Part shown: in pieces, positions 16,425 through 24,481 of the stretch
Position numbering within the stretch: the stretch's first letter is position 1
How the letters are laid out: every line of letters starts with the position of its first letter
NCBI RefSeq assembly: GCF_938015785.1
Contig: NZ_CALLWC010000069.1
Location: 1 to 25,562, forward strand
Source: an uncultured Campylobacter sp.
GTDB taxonomy: Bacteria; Campylobacterota; Campylobacteria; Campylobacterales; Campylobacteraceae
Direction of reading: 5' to 3'
DNA: 25,562 bases
Notes under the pieces: generated by a model
The model's database searches: none
The model's input: the letters and a program-made list of their open reading frames with translations, nothing else
Told to the model about the DNA's origin: nothing
Made by a program: the position numbers and the translations under genes

Positions 16425-17447
16425 ATGGATAGAAAAAAAATCTACAATCCCTTCTCCGACGAGACCCTTACCGATCGCAAGGTCTTCGGTGGCAATCCGC
16501 AGGGAATTTTAAATTTTACCAAGGCGAAATATCAATGGGCGCTGAAGCTTTGGGATCTGATGGAGGCTAACACCTGGTTTCCTAAAGAGGTCGATACCAC
16601 CGACGACGTGCGCGATTATAACTTCAATCTCACAAGCGCCGAGAAGCGGATGTATGATCTCGTGTGGAGCCAGCTGATATCGATGGATAGCTTTCAGACC
16701 AACAATCTCGCCGATAATATCAACCCCTACATCACGGCTCCGGAGATCAACGCCGTGCTCGCTCGCCAAGCCTACGAGGAGGCCAACCACAGCAAATCCT
16801 ACGCCGTCATGGTCGAGGCGATCTGTGAAAATACCGATCTCATTTACGAGATGGAGAAGCACGACGATATGCTCCGCAGGAAAAACGACTACATCTCAAG
16901 CGTCTATGAGGAGCTTGCGGGCGAGGTTAGCGACGATAAGCTGCTGCTGGCGATGGTGGCGAATCAAATTTTAGAGGGGATCTACTTCTACAGCGGCTTT
17001 ACGTCGATCTATGCGCTCGCGCGCGCGGGCAAGATGCTAGGCAGCGCGCAGATGATCCGCTTCATACAGCGCGACGAGATCACGCATCTGCTGCTATTTC
17101 AAAACATGATAAATTCCGTCCGCAAGGAGCGCGCCGATCTGTTTAATAAGCGCAACGTGGATAAAATTTACGAGATGTTCGAGACGGCGGGAAACTTAGA
17201 GATCGATTGGGGCAAATATATCACGGATAATCAAATCATGGGCTTTACGGACGACATTATCGAAGAATACATCCACTACCTGGTCGATCAGCGCCTGCTT
17301 GCCATTGGACTTGAGAAGCGATACGGTGCTAAACACCCGATAAAATGGGTAGATGATTTTTCTAAATTTAACGATCAAAAGAGCAACTTTTTCGAGAGCA
17401 AGGTCACGAACTACAGCAAAGGAAGCTTGAGTTTCGATGATTTTTAG
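16425..17447 (+). CDS. nrdB: Class Ia ribonucleoside-diphosphate reductase beta subunit
   Basis: NrdB is the di-iron, tyrosyl-radical subunit of the oxygen-dependent ribonucleotide reductase. The 340-residue helical protein shows the metal ligands in order: Asp in ISMDSFQTNN, Glu and His in YEEANHSKSY, Glu in NQILEGIYFYSGF, and Glu plus His in RDEITHLLLF. The Tyr of HSKSY is the expected radical site. The acidic C-terminal tail (LSFDDF) is the kind that docks on NrdA, which is not in this window. Its placement directly after the anaerobic nrdD/nrdG genes groups both ribonucleotide reductase systems. A short AAGG precedes the ATG. Confidence 0.95.
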   Translation: MDRKKIYNPFSDETLTDRKVFGGNPQGILNFTKAKYQWALKLWDLMEANTWFPKEVDTTDDVRDYNFNLTSAEKRMYDLVWSQLISMDSFQTNNLADNINPYITAPEINAVLARQAYEEANHSKSYAVMVEAICENTDLIYEMEKHDDMLRRKNDYISSVYEELAGEVSDDKLLLAMVANQILEGIYFYSGFTSIYALARAGKMLGSAQMIRFIQRDEITHLLLFQNMINSVRKERADLFNKRNVDKIYEMFETAGNLEIDWGKYITDNQIMGFTDDIIEEYIHYLVDQRLLAIGLEKRYGAKHPIKWVDDFSKFNDQKSNFFESKVTNYSKGSLSFDDF

Positions 17448-17729
17448 CGGATTTTGCGGTTTAAAATTTTGCTCTGTCGCATCGCGGCACGGATACTTTG
17501 CAGATACTTGCCAAGGGCGGTTCGGATACGCGATGAGCGCAGAAGCCGTATTACCTGCAAAATTTTTAAAATTTAGCCGCGCTATATATTTAAAAAACGT
17601 AGCTTATGCTATTTTGGTGCGGACTGAGCGCTTCGGCTGCATTTTTAAAAACTCTATCGGTTTGGAATTTAAACAGGACGGAAACTTTTGCGGCTTTAAA
17701 TTTAACGTCTGGTCGGGCAGGAGTGCGCT
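17448..17729 (+). other. Gap between nrdB and pcm without a supported gene
   Basis: A frame is open from 17437 to 17742, but it overlaps both neighbours and its product has no recognisable domain. A CAGGAG near 17718-17723 serves pcm. No terminator or RNA gene was recognised. Confidence 0.4.
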
Positions 17730-18365
17730 ATGGTCTCGCTAGAGCGGCTTCGCTGCGAAAAGATGGCGAACGACATCGCCGAGCAGGTTAGCTTAAATCC
17801 TGCGCTTTTTGAGGCGTTTTGTAGCGTCGCTAGAAGCGAGTTTGCCCCGCTCGGCGCGCACGCTTTCAGCCTCAACGCACAGCCTATTTTGGCCAGTCAG
17901 TGGATCAGCTCGCCGCTGACGGTCGCGCGCATGACAATGGCGCTAAACGTGGATCCGAAGGTCGAGAAAATTTTAGAGATCGGCTGCGGCAGCGGCTATC
18001 AAGCGGCGATTTTAAGCAGGATGGTTCACCGCGTCTTTGCTGTCGAGCGCGTCGAGCGGCTGGTGGGCGAGGCGAAAAGGCACTTTGCAAATCTCGGGAT
18101 TTCAAATATTAGCCTGCGCCACGACGACGGAAACGCCGGGTGGAAAAATTTCGCCCCTTTTGATAGGATATTGCTCTCTGCGTGCGCCGAGCGGATCGAC
18201 GAGCGGCTGTTTGCGCAGCTGGCAATCGGCGGGATTTTGGTCGCTCCGATGAATAGAGGCGGCTCGCAAAAAATCGTTAGATTTAGTAAAATTTCGCCAA
18301 GCGAGATCAAAGAAGAGGAGCTCGGCGCCTGCGAGTTCGTCCCGTTGGTGCAGGGTCGCGGATAG
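17730..18365 (+). CDS. pcm: Protein-L-isoaspartate O-methyltransferase
   Basis: PCM methylates abnormal L-isoaspartyl residues in aged proteins with S-adenosylmethionine, starting their repair. The 211-residue product has the SAM-binding motif ILEIGCGSGYQAA (residues 81-93), the acidic motif after it (VFAVERVERLV), and the family's substrate region QWISSPLTVARM upstream. FDRILLSACAERI corresponds to motif II, and GGILVAPMNRGG to the following strand. The ATG at 17730 has CAGGAG at a suitable distance. Length is normal. An AT-rich spacer of about 150 bases separates it from the next gene. Confidence 0.93.
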   Translation: MVSLERLRCEKMANDIAEQVSLNPALFEAFCSVARSEFAPLGAHAFSLNAQPILASQWISSPLTVARMTMALNVDPKVEKILEIGCGSGYQAAILSRMVHRVFAVERVERLVGEAKRHFANLGISNISLRHDDGNAGWKNFAPFDRILLSACAERIDERLFAQLAIGGILVAPMNRGGSQKIVRFSKISPSEIKEEELGACEFVPLVQGRG

Positions 18366-18485
18366 ATCTAGCGCGCAGTAAATTTTAAAATTTCCTACCG
18401 CCGCGGGCGCGTAAATTTAATAAAATTTTGCTTTCGCGCTTCGCCGAGAAATCAGAGTTTTATTAATTATTTATTTAAATTCAAG

Positions 18486-18491
18486 TACAAT
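18486..18491 (+). promoter_or_regulatory. -10 element for the AAA gene
   Basis: TACAAT at 18486-18491 lies in an AT-rich tract 30 bases before the ATG at 18521. The ribosome binding site AAGGA is at 18510-18514. Confidence 0.4.
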
Positions 18492-18520
18492 ACACAATTT
18501 TAATCTTACAAGGATGAGTC

Positions 18521-20323
18521 ATGCAAGATTTTAGCAAGGAAAAGATAGAGTCGCTAGTTGCCAGCTGGAAAAATCACAACAAAAACCAATTCTGGCTTAA
18601 AAAACAAACCTCGATCTCAAAGTATTTAGGCGAGATAAAGCGCTGCCTCGCAAGCTTTGATGAGACCGAGAACGAGTTTTTGCAAACTCTGTATATAAAT
18701 CTCAGCGACGGCAATCTTAGAAGCTGCAAAATTTTATCTTTGGGCGAGAAGTTCGCGCACGCCGAGTATTTCTTTATGGATCAGTATTTTGATTCCAATA
18801 TCAGCGCGTTTTATTACGATTTCGCTTTTAAAGACCGCATCGTCGGCAAAAAGGAGCTGTTTCCTAAAAATGCCGTAAAAAGCGTAGATAGCGTGCTTAG
18901 CGGCGAGGACAAAAACATCGTCTCGCTTTATGTTTTTATCGAAAATATCGTAAAAAATTTCAATAGCTATTCGCAGGAGCGTACCGCGCGCGATATTTTC
19001 AAACAAAAGCTAGTCAATTTTTACGATGAGCTTTACAGGCTTCTTACGGCGGTAGATAGCGCTTTGGCGATCGATTTTTTCGACGTCGCGCTACATAATC
19101 AGCCCTTCGTATTGATGGAATTTTTAAAATCCGCGATAAATGCCGATAATTTCTATCTGATCGACAGCTACCTAAGCGACGACGGGATGCTAAATTTAGG
19201 GCTTGCCGAGGACGGCGATTTCGCGCAAATTTCGCGCGAGAAGCTCTATCTGCTAGCCAGCATATTTGCGCAGTGCAACGATGAGTTTCCGACGCTCGTT
19301 TATCGCGATGAAACCGCGCAAATTTTATCCTTGCTATACGACGAAAAGGTTGAAATTTTTGAAGAATTTTACGAGGTGAGCTCGCGATTTATCGCGGAAT
19401 TTACCCCGTATCCGCAGGATGTCGTGGGCGCGGCTAGGATCGTGTACTCCTCGCTATTTTTCGAATACGTGAAAAACTACAAAAGCGAAGAGGTCGCAAA
19501 AAATACGATATTTTACGGCGCGATCGGTACCGGCAAAACCCGTAGGCTGCGATCTTTGATTACCGAAAAGAAACTTGCGGCGAAAAATTTCCGCTACGTT
19601 TGCCTGCACGAAGGCTTTGAATACCGTGATTTCATCGACGGATTTTACGGCGAAAGCTTTATTAGCGGCGAGTTTAAGGCGCTGTGCAAAGAGGCGCTAA
19701 ACGATTCGAAGGGCGAGTATTATTTTTTGATCGACAATGCAAGCGCTGCAAGCTTGGATAAAATTTTTGGCGAGGCGGCGGTGCTTTTGGATCGCCGCTA
19801 CGACGAGGAAGACGAGCTTTCGCTGATCCGCACGAAAAATTCCCACGTAATCGACGGCTTTGAAGAGGACGAGAAAGCGCGCGCCAGCGTCCTTTTAAAG
19901 GACGGCCGCTCATATTTTGCGGTGCCTAAAAATTTATACGTCCTATGCACTCTAAGTGAGCATAAATGCGTTTCGCCGTCGATTGCAAAGGCGTTTAGAT
20001 GGATCAGATGCGAGTGCGATTACGGCGCGCTTGAGGATTATTTAAGAGATCGCGAGATCGTAAACGCAAGCGCGGTCGTTGCGGTTTGCAAGGCGCTGAA
20101 TAAGTTTATCGCCGATGAGGCAAGCGGCCTCGGCGCGATCGGACACGGCGTATTTATGGGGCTTGCGCGCTATCAAAACAATGCGCAGATCATGCAAGAG
20201 GGGCTAAGCGGCTTTTTCGCCGAGGTGCTTGAGCCGATTTTTAGGTGCGCAGCAAGTGGCGAAGATACCGCTACGAGCCTTAGCGAGCGCATCGCAGAAG
20301 CTAAAGGCGTGTTTAAATTTTAG
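18521..20323 (+). CDS. Orphan McrB-like AAA+ protein with degenerate active site
   Basis: This 600-residue cytoplasmic protein has an unrecognised, mostly helical N-terminal half (1-320) and a C-terminal AAA+ domain. The Walker A is FYGAIGTGKT (about 331-340). HEGFEYRDFIDGF (363-375) closely matches the McrB-type signature HQSxSYEDFIEG. In McrB the Walker B reads DEINRxxxxKIFGELxxLLE; here it is FLIDNASAASLDKIFGEAAVLLD (given in two parts: FLIDNASAA, SLDKIFGEAAVLLD), so the catalytic Glu is Asn and the NR pair is lost. The sensor region VPKNLYVLCTLSEH keeps its shape, but the usual RRF arginines are reduced to AFRWIRCE. No McrC nuclease partner or methylase is adjacent. It has its own promoter and ribosome binding site and stands alone. 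Nucleotide binding is likely; hydrolysis is doubtful and the role is unknown. Confidence 0.75.
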   Translation: MQDFSKEKIESLVASWKNHNKNQFWLKKQTSISKYLGEIKRCLASFDETENEFLQTLYINLSDGNLRSCKILSLGEKFAHAEYFFMDQYFDSNISAFYYDFAFKDRIVGKKELFPKNAVKSVDSVLSGEDKNIVSLYVFIENIVKNFNSYSQERTARDIFKQKLVNFYDELYRLLTAVDSALAIDFFDVALHNQPFVLMEFLKSAINADNFYLIDSYLSDDGMLNLGLAEDGDFAQISREKLYLLASIFAQCNDEFPTLVYRDETAQILSLLYDEKVEIFEEFYEVSSRFIAEFTPYPQDVVGAARIVYSSLFFEYVKNYKSEEVAKNTIFYGAIGTGKTRRLRSLITEKKLAAKNFRYVCLHEGFEYRDFIDGFYGESFISGEFKALCKEALNDSKGEYYFLIDNASAASLDKIFGEAAVLLDRRYDEEDELSLIRTKNSHVIDGFEEDEKARASVLLKDGRSYFAVPKNLYVLCTLSEHKCVSPSIAKAFRWIRCECDYGALEDYLRDREIVNASAVVAVCKALNKFIADEASGLGAIGHGVFMGLARYQNNAQIMQEGLSGFFAEVLEPIFRCAASGEDTATSLSERIAEAKGVFKF

Positions 20324-20529
20324 CCGCCGCTTAGCAGGAATGGTTATTTGCGATGAAATTTTAAAATTTTATCGTACTGCGTTTCATTTGTGCTCACGGA
20401 TACGGCGCGCGAAATTGGGTTTAAATTTTATTTTATGCTGTGCGGGATTACAAGACGATTGTAGCGCTATTTTATTTGCTGTGCAGCACATCGACTGGAT
20501 TGATTAAATTTGCTATAAATTTAGACTTG

Positions 20530-20590
20530 AAATTTCAATCCTCGCTCGGCATGCTTATCGGAGCGCGGGCACGGAGTTGGATTGAAATTT
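20530..20590. repeat. 12-bp inverted repeat with inner hairpin
   Basis: AAATTTCAATCC (20530-20541) and GGATTGAAATTT (20579-20590) are perfect reverse complements. The 37-base loop contains a further pair of arms, CGCTC (20543-20547) and GAGCG (20561-20565). Confidence 0.55.
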
Positions 20591-20678
20591 TGATCTTTAA
20601 ATTTAGCCTCAGCCGCTAAATTTACACAAAATCTTTATTTTGAAATTCTGCAGTATCTCTACGCGGAATTTTGCTTGT

Positions 20679-20696
20679 CGGCGCAATCGCCGTTTT
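20679..20696 (+). terminator. Short GC hairpin followed by T-run
   Basis: CGGCG (20679-20683) and CGCCG (20688-20692) flank a CAAT loop, and TTTT follows at once. It is a compact rho-independent terminator candidate for plus-strand transcription. The stem is only 5 bp. Confidence 0.4.
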
Positions 20697-20756
20697 GATT
20701 AAGTTTAATTGAATTGAAGCAAGCCTGTGGGGATAAAACAGCGCATGCTTTTAAAT

Positions 20757-21266
20757 TTAGCCCAAAAGTCCCGCGCCTTTTATCCTCTGCGAGCGATCTG
20801 CTGCGTAGATCCTCTTCCCGCCTACTACTTTGCCGCCCTCGATTTTGCCGCCCTTTACGTCGTATTTCCAGATCGGCGCGGTCGCCTTGAAATCCTCCAC
20901 AAACTCGTTTATTAGCGCCAGAGCGACCTTACGCTGCGGGCTTACGACGCCTGCTACGTAGGAGCTTTCGTGGATAGGCACATCCCCGTTTGCATGTGCA
21001 AAAAGCACGAATGCGCCCTGTGCCGCGGCCTTTTGCTGCCAAGCTTCGAACCAAGTTCGCAAAATCGGCTCGTATATATCGAAGCTCAATGCGCAGATGC
21101 CGCCCTCTGCGCGCACGATACCCACGAAAGTGATGAACGCGCCGCAATTTGCGTCTTTAAATTTAGCGTACCAGCGCGATAAAATCGCATTCACATCCAA
21201 GTTGCCCTCATAAATTTCAGGCTCAATCCCGTTTAAAAGTTCTGGATTAAATTTAACTTCGCTCAT
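20757..21266 (-). CDS. moaE: Molybdopterin synthase catalytic subunit
   Basis: MoaE, with thiocarboxylated MoaD, inserts two sulfurs into precursor Z (cPMP) to make molybdopterin. The 169-residue product has NCGAFITFVGIVR near residues 40-52, the cofactor-site region HANGDVPIHESSYV with its conserved His residues, and APIWKYDVKGGKIEGG, where Lys134 and Lys138 are the usual active-site lysines. The order and length fit the family, with a slightly extended N-terminus. It follows moaD by 15 bases on the same strand. The cofactor is needed by formate dehydrogenase, whose membrane subunit is encoded nearby. Confidence 0.93.
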   Translation of the reverse strand: MSEVKFNPELLNGIEPEIYEGNLDVNAILSRWYAKFKDANCGAFITFVGIVRAEGGICALSFDIYEPILRTWFEAWQQKAAAQGAFVLFAHANGDVPIHESSYVAGVVSPQRKVALALINEFVEDFKATAPIWKYDVKGGKIEGGKVVGGKRIYAADRSQRIKGAGLLG

Positions 21267-21281
21267 CGCCGCCTCCTAAGC

Positions 21282-21503
21282 TTAGCCGCCGCAAACGGGA
21301 GGCAAAAGGCTCACGCGATCGCCGGATTTAAGCGCGAAATTCGCATCATAAATCATCTTATCATTTACCGCCACGGCGCAGTTTGCAAGCCACTCCCGCA
21401 AACTTTCGTCCTTTTGCAGCTCCGCTTTTACCTCTTGCAGGGAGCTTGCGTTTAGGCGCAGGGGCTCGCGCCCGATCGGCCCTAAAAATTCTACCTCTAC
21501 CAT
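21282..21503 (-). CDS. moaD: Molybdopterin synthase sulfur carrier subunit
   Basis: MoaD is the small ubiquitin-like sulfur carrier of molybdopterin synthase. The 73-residue product ends in PPVCGG; the terminal Gly-Gly is adenylated and then thiocarboxylated. The interior DRVSLLPP is the typical strand before the tail. The start has AAGGAC upstream. It is the first gene of the moaD-moaE pair and is divergent from nspC, with an 87-base shared promoter region. Confidence 0.93.
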   Translation of the reverse strand: MVEVEFLGPIGREPLRLNASSLQEVKAELQKDESLREWLANCAVAVNDKMIYDANFALKSGDRVSLLPPVCGG

Positions 21504-21557
21504 TTTTGTCCTTTTTTAAAGATTGGGCGATTTTAACCAAAAATTTATAAAATTTTA

Positions 21558-21563
21558 TATAAT
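21558..21563 (+). promoter_or_regulatory. -10 element for nspC
   Basis: A perfect TATAAT lies 27 bases before the nspC ATG in the moaD/nspC divergent spacer. GAGGA at 21580-21584 is the ribosome binding site. Confidence 0.5.
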
Positions 21564-21590
21564 TACGCAAAAATTTAATGAGGAAAAACG

Positions 21591-22745
21591 ATGAAAATCG
21601 ATGAAATTTCGACTCCCGCTTACGTGTGCGAGGAGCAAAAACTGGTAAAAAATTTAGAAATTTTACGCGGCGTAGGCGAGCGAAGCGGCGCAAAAATTTT
21701 ATGCGCGCTAAAAGGCTTTGCGTTTAGCTTCGCGATGCCTTACGTTGACAGATACCTCTGGGGTGCTACTTGCAGCGGTCTGCACGAGGCGAAATTTGCC
21801 GCGGAATTTATTAAAAACGGCGAAATCCACACATACTCGCCCGCGTTCAAAGAGGACGATTTGGATGAAATTTTAAAAATTTCAAACCACGTCGTGTTCA
21901 ATAGCGCCGCGCAGTGGCAAAAATACCGCGCAAAGGCGCTCGCTGCGGGAGCATCGTGCGGCTTGCGGATAAATCCGCAGACCTCCTTCGCGCCCAAAGA
22001 CGCTTACAATCCGTGCGGCAGCTTTAGCAGGCTCGGGATGAGCCTTGAAGCGCTGCAGCGGGCGATCTTGCAAGACGGCGAGTTTCTGCGCGGCATCTCG
22101 GGGCTACATTTTCATGCGCTGTGCGAAGAGAGCGCTCAGAGCTTAGAGCGGGTGCTCGAGGTTTTCGAGGCGAAATTCGGCAAGTATTTTAGAGCCCTAA
22201 AGTGGCTAAATTTCGGCGGCGGGCACCATATCACGCGTGCAGGTTACGACGTGGAGCTGCTGATAAATTTAATTAAAAAATTTCGCGAAAAATATGGAGT
22301 CGAAATTTATCTCGAGCCTGGCGAGGCGGTAGGCTGGGAGTGCGGATATTTGGTCGCTAGCGTGCTTGACATAGTAGAAAACGGCGCTAAAATCGCTATT
22401 TTAGACGTCTCTTCCGAAGCGCATATGCCCGATACCGTGCTGATGCCGTATCGTCCTGCGGTGCGCGGCGAGAGCAAGAACGGTAAATTTAGCTATCGCT
22501 TCGGCGGAAATACCTGCCTCGCAGGCGATGTCGTAGGGCTTGAGCGCGGGCAGCCCGAGTATAAATTTGACGCGCCGCTAAACATCGGCGATCGGGTGAT
22601 TTTCGAGGATCAGATCCATTATACGATCGTGAAAAACACGACCTTCAACGGCATCAAGCTGCCCGATCTCGTCTTAGCGGACGAGCGCGGAGAGGTTTTG
22701 GCAATCAAAAAATTCGGCTACGACGAGTATGCGAGGCGAAACTAG
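21591..22745 (+). CDS. nspC: Carboxynorspermidine/carboxyspermidine decarboxylase
   Basis: NspC is a PLP-dependent decarboxylase of the alanine racemase fold that makes spermidine or norspermidine from the carboxylated intermediate, the route used by Campylobacter instead of SpeE. The 384-residue product has the PLP lysine in ILCALKGFAF (Lys41), the substrate loop GISGLHFHALCE, the phosphate-binding LNFGGGHH, YLEPGEAVGWECGY, and the C-terminal GGNTCLAGD with the catalytic Cys. The partner dehydrogenase (carboxyspermidine dehydrogenase) is not in the window. It has its own promoter, and fdhC follows 95 bases later behind another promoter. Confidence 0.94.
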   Translation: MKIDEISTPAYVCEEQKLVKNLEILRGVGERSGAKILCALKGFAFSFAMPYVDRYLWGATCSGLHEAKFAAEFIKNGEIHTYSPAFKEDDLDEILKISNHVVFNSAAQWQKYRAKALAAGASCGLRINPQTSFAPKDAYNPCGSFSRLGMSLEALQRAILQDGEFLRGISGLHFHALCEESAQSLERVLEVFEAKFGKYFRALKWLNFGGGHHITRAGYDVELLINLIKKFREKYGVEIYLEPGEAVGWECGYLVASVLDIVENGAKIAILDVSSEAHMPDTVLMPYRPAVRGESKNGKFSYRFGGNTCLAGDVVGLERGQPEYKFDAPLNIGDRVIFEDQIHYTIVKNTTFNGIKLPDLVLADERGEVLAIKKFGYDEYARRN

Positions 22746-22802
22746 CGCCGCACTTAATGCAAAAATGTAATTTTGCTTTGTAAGAAAATTTTTTGCAAAA
22801 AA

Positions 22803-22811
22803 TGATATAAT
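22803..22811 (+). promoter_or_regulatory. Extended -10 promoter for fdhC
   Basis: TGATATAAT (TG at 22803-22804, TATAAT at 22806-22811) is an extended -10 lying 29 bases before the fdhC ATG. Transcription from here probably continues through yedF and selD. Confidence 0.5.
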
Positions 22812-22840
22812 CGGCTTGAATTTTATATCTAAGGAAATCC

Positions 22841-23800
22841 ATGAAAAGATTGTTTCTCGCGCTTTTCGCCTGTATTTATGCGCAGGCTGAGGAGAAAAAA
22901 TATGCCGATATCGTGCAGGGAAATAGCGATGTTTGGGGCAATGCAAGGCTTGAAAACATCGATAGCTACGGCAACGGCTTCGGCCCGATTTTTCTGCAAT
23001 TTCAAGGACATCTGCAAAGCTCGGGCTTTTTTGCTTGGTTGGCGCTGGGTGCGGTTTTGGGCGTAATCATAGCTTTTATTGGGCACTACGCGATCATAGG
23101 ACCGAAGCACTTCGATCATCATGCGGGCAAGCCGATCTACGCATTTAATAAATTTGAGCGACTATATCATCTCGTAGCGGCCGTGGCATGGGCGATCTTG
23201 GTTCCGACAGGCTTGATTATGATGTTTGGCGAAGAATTCGGCGGCGGCGCTTTCGTGAGGTTTTGTAAAAACGCTCACGGGCTAGCTACGATAGCGTTTG
23301 CAATCTCCGTCGTGCCGATGTTCTTGCTGTGGTTTTGGCGCATGCTGCCGCGAGCTTACGATATCAAATGGATGATGATCGTGGGCGGCTATTTAAGCAA
23401 AAAGAAGCGCGCGATCCCTGCGGGTAAATTTAACGCAGGCCAAAAGGCGTGGTTTTGGGTCGCGACTTTAGGCGGTATAGTGATGATAGCGACGGGTGCG
23501 TCAATGTTTTTCCTAGACTACGATATCCCCGCAATGAGAAGTGCGCTAGGTATGAGTCAGATCGAAATTTTAAGAGCAAGCGCGATTATTCATAATTTTT
23601 TGGGCGCGGTCTGCGCGGTATTTTTGCTCGTGCATATCTATATGGCGGTCTTTGCGATCAGCGGCGCCATCCACTCGATGATCGATGGACACAAGCCGGA
23701 GGAGGAAGTTTACGTCCTTCACCACTACTGGTATCGCGAGCTGCTGGATAAGGGGCAGATCGCCAAATCGCAATTTGAAGCGAAGTACCCGCGCTTATAA
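22841..23800 (+). CDS. fdhC: Formate dehydrogenase cytochrome b (gamma) subunit
   Basis: FdhC is the membrane cytochrome b subunit that anchors formate dehydrogenase and passes electrons to quinone. The 319-residue product has an N-terminal signal sequence (MKRLFLALFACIYAQA), a short periplasmic stretch and about four or five membrane helices. Heme-ligand candidate histidines lie in FIGHYAIIGP, YHLVAAVAW, CKNAHGLATIAF and AIIHNFLGAVC...VHIYM. The C-terminal HHYWYRELLDKGQI tail is typical. The start has AAGGA upstream. In related genomes fdhC stands with fdhA and fdhB; here the catalytic subunits are not adjacent, and selenium genes follow instead. Those downstream genes supply the selenocysteine that Campylobacter FdhA requires. 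Confidence 0.9.
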   Translation: MKRLFLALFACIYAQAEEKKYADIVQGNSDVWGNARLENIDSYGNGFGPIFLQFQGHLQSSGFFAWLALGAVLGVIIAFIGHYAIIGPKHFDHHAGKPIYAFNKFERLYHLVAAVAWAILVPTGLIMMFGEEFGGGAFVRFCKNAHGLATIAFAISVVPMFLLWFWRMLPRAYDIKWMMIVGGYLSKKKRAIPAGKFNAGQKAWFWVATLGGIVMIATGASMFFLDYDIPAMRSALGMSQIEILRASAIIHNFLGAVCAVFLLVHIYMAVFAISGAIHSMIDGHKPEEEVYVLHHYWYRELLDKGQIAKSQFEAKYPRL

Positions 23801-23884
23801 CTTGGGTAAATTTTATGCGGGCCTGCTTGCGCGCGGCTCGCATTAGCTTTGAGGTTCAAAGAATTTTATTTTTAAGGATTACAT

Positions 23885-24481
23885 ATGCAACTAGATTGTC
23901 GCAATTTAAATTGCCCGGAGCCGCTTTTGCGCGCTAAAAAAGCCCTCGGCGAGTTAAAAATCGGAGAGAATTTAGAAATTTTAGTAAACGACGTAGCGCC
24001 TCGTGAAAACATAAAGCGCTTTTTGGCTAAAAACGGCTTTGAAGCGCAAATTTCACAAGCGGGCGCCGACACGCTTATAAAAACCGTAAAAACGGACGAG
24101 CTGAAAGACGAAAGTATCGACGATATTTATTGTGACGTCACGGCGCCAAAAAGAGGCAAGGTGATATTCCTAAACGAGGAGCAGTGCGGAAGCGGCCCGA
24201 TCGGAAAGAGCTTGCTTGCTAAATTTTTAGGCGCGGCGCTAAGCTTAGACAAAAAGCCCGTAAAGGTTATCTGTGTAAATAATGCCGTGCTTATAACCAC
24301 GAACCGCGGCCACGAATGCTTTGAAGCGATCAAAAAGCTAAACGAAGCGGGAGCTGAAATTTTAAGCTGCGGAAGCTGCCTGGAGGGCTACAAGCTAGTC
24401 GATAAGCTCGCAATCGGCGAGATTTCAAACGCATACGAAATCATGGACATCCTATCAAAATACGAAGTAATCAAACTATGA
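23885..24481 (+). CDS. yedF: Selenium metabolism protein YedF (TusA-like plus DsrE-like)
   Basis: YedF-type proteins join a TusA/SirA domain to a DsrE-like domain and occur with selD in selenium-using bacteria. In this 198-residue protein the TusA part is residues 1-75, with NLNCPEPLL (Cys10 in the CPxP motif, the usual sulfur or selenium carrier). The DsrE-like part follows (about 95-198), with IFLNEEQCGSGPIGKSLL and a late CGSCLEGY. It probably delivers selenium or handles the selenium species for SelD, though the chemistry is not established. The stop codon overlaps the selD start (ATGA at 24478-24481), indicating tight translational coupling. The ribosome binding site AAGGA precedes the ATG. 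Confidence 0.92.
   Translation: MQLDCRNLNCPEPLLRAKKALGELKIGENLEILVNDVAPRENIKRFLAKNGFEAQISQAGADTLIKTVKTDELKDESIDDIYCDVTAPKRGKVIFLNEEQCGSGPIGKSLLAKFLGAALSLDKKPVKVICVNNAVLITTNRGHECFEAIKKLNEAGAEILSCGSCLEGYKLVDKLAIGEISNAYEIMDILSKYEVIKL

Larger units (their letters stand above)
20324..20756. other. Intergenic region with two hairpins, no gene
   Basis: No gene is supported across these 433 bases. An open frame to 20507 overlaps the AAA gene and has no domain. Two structures stand out: a 12-bp perfect inverted repeat at 20530-20590, and a short GC hairpin followed by TTTT at 20679-20696. Both lie between the convergent ends of the AAA gene and moaE. Confidence 0.5.

Noticed and set aside
16100..16432. 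Open frame of 110 codons between nrdG and nrdB containing a CxxC
   Set aside because: It starts with TTG inside nrdG, ends inside nrdB, has no ribosome binding site, and the product is Arg/Phe/Ser-rich without a recognisable domain.
17437..17742. Open frame of 101 codons between nrdB and pcm
   Set aside because: It overlaps both neighbours, lacks a ribosome binding site and resembles translated spacer.
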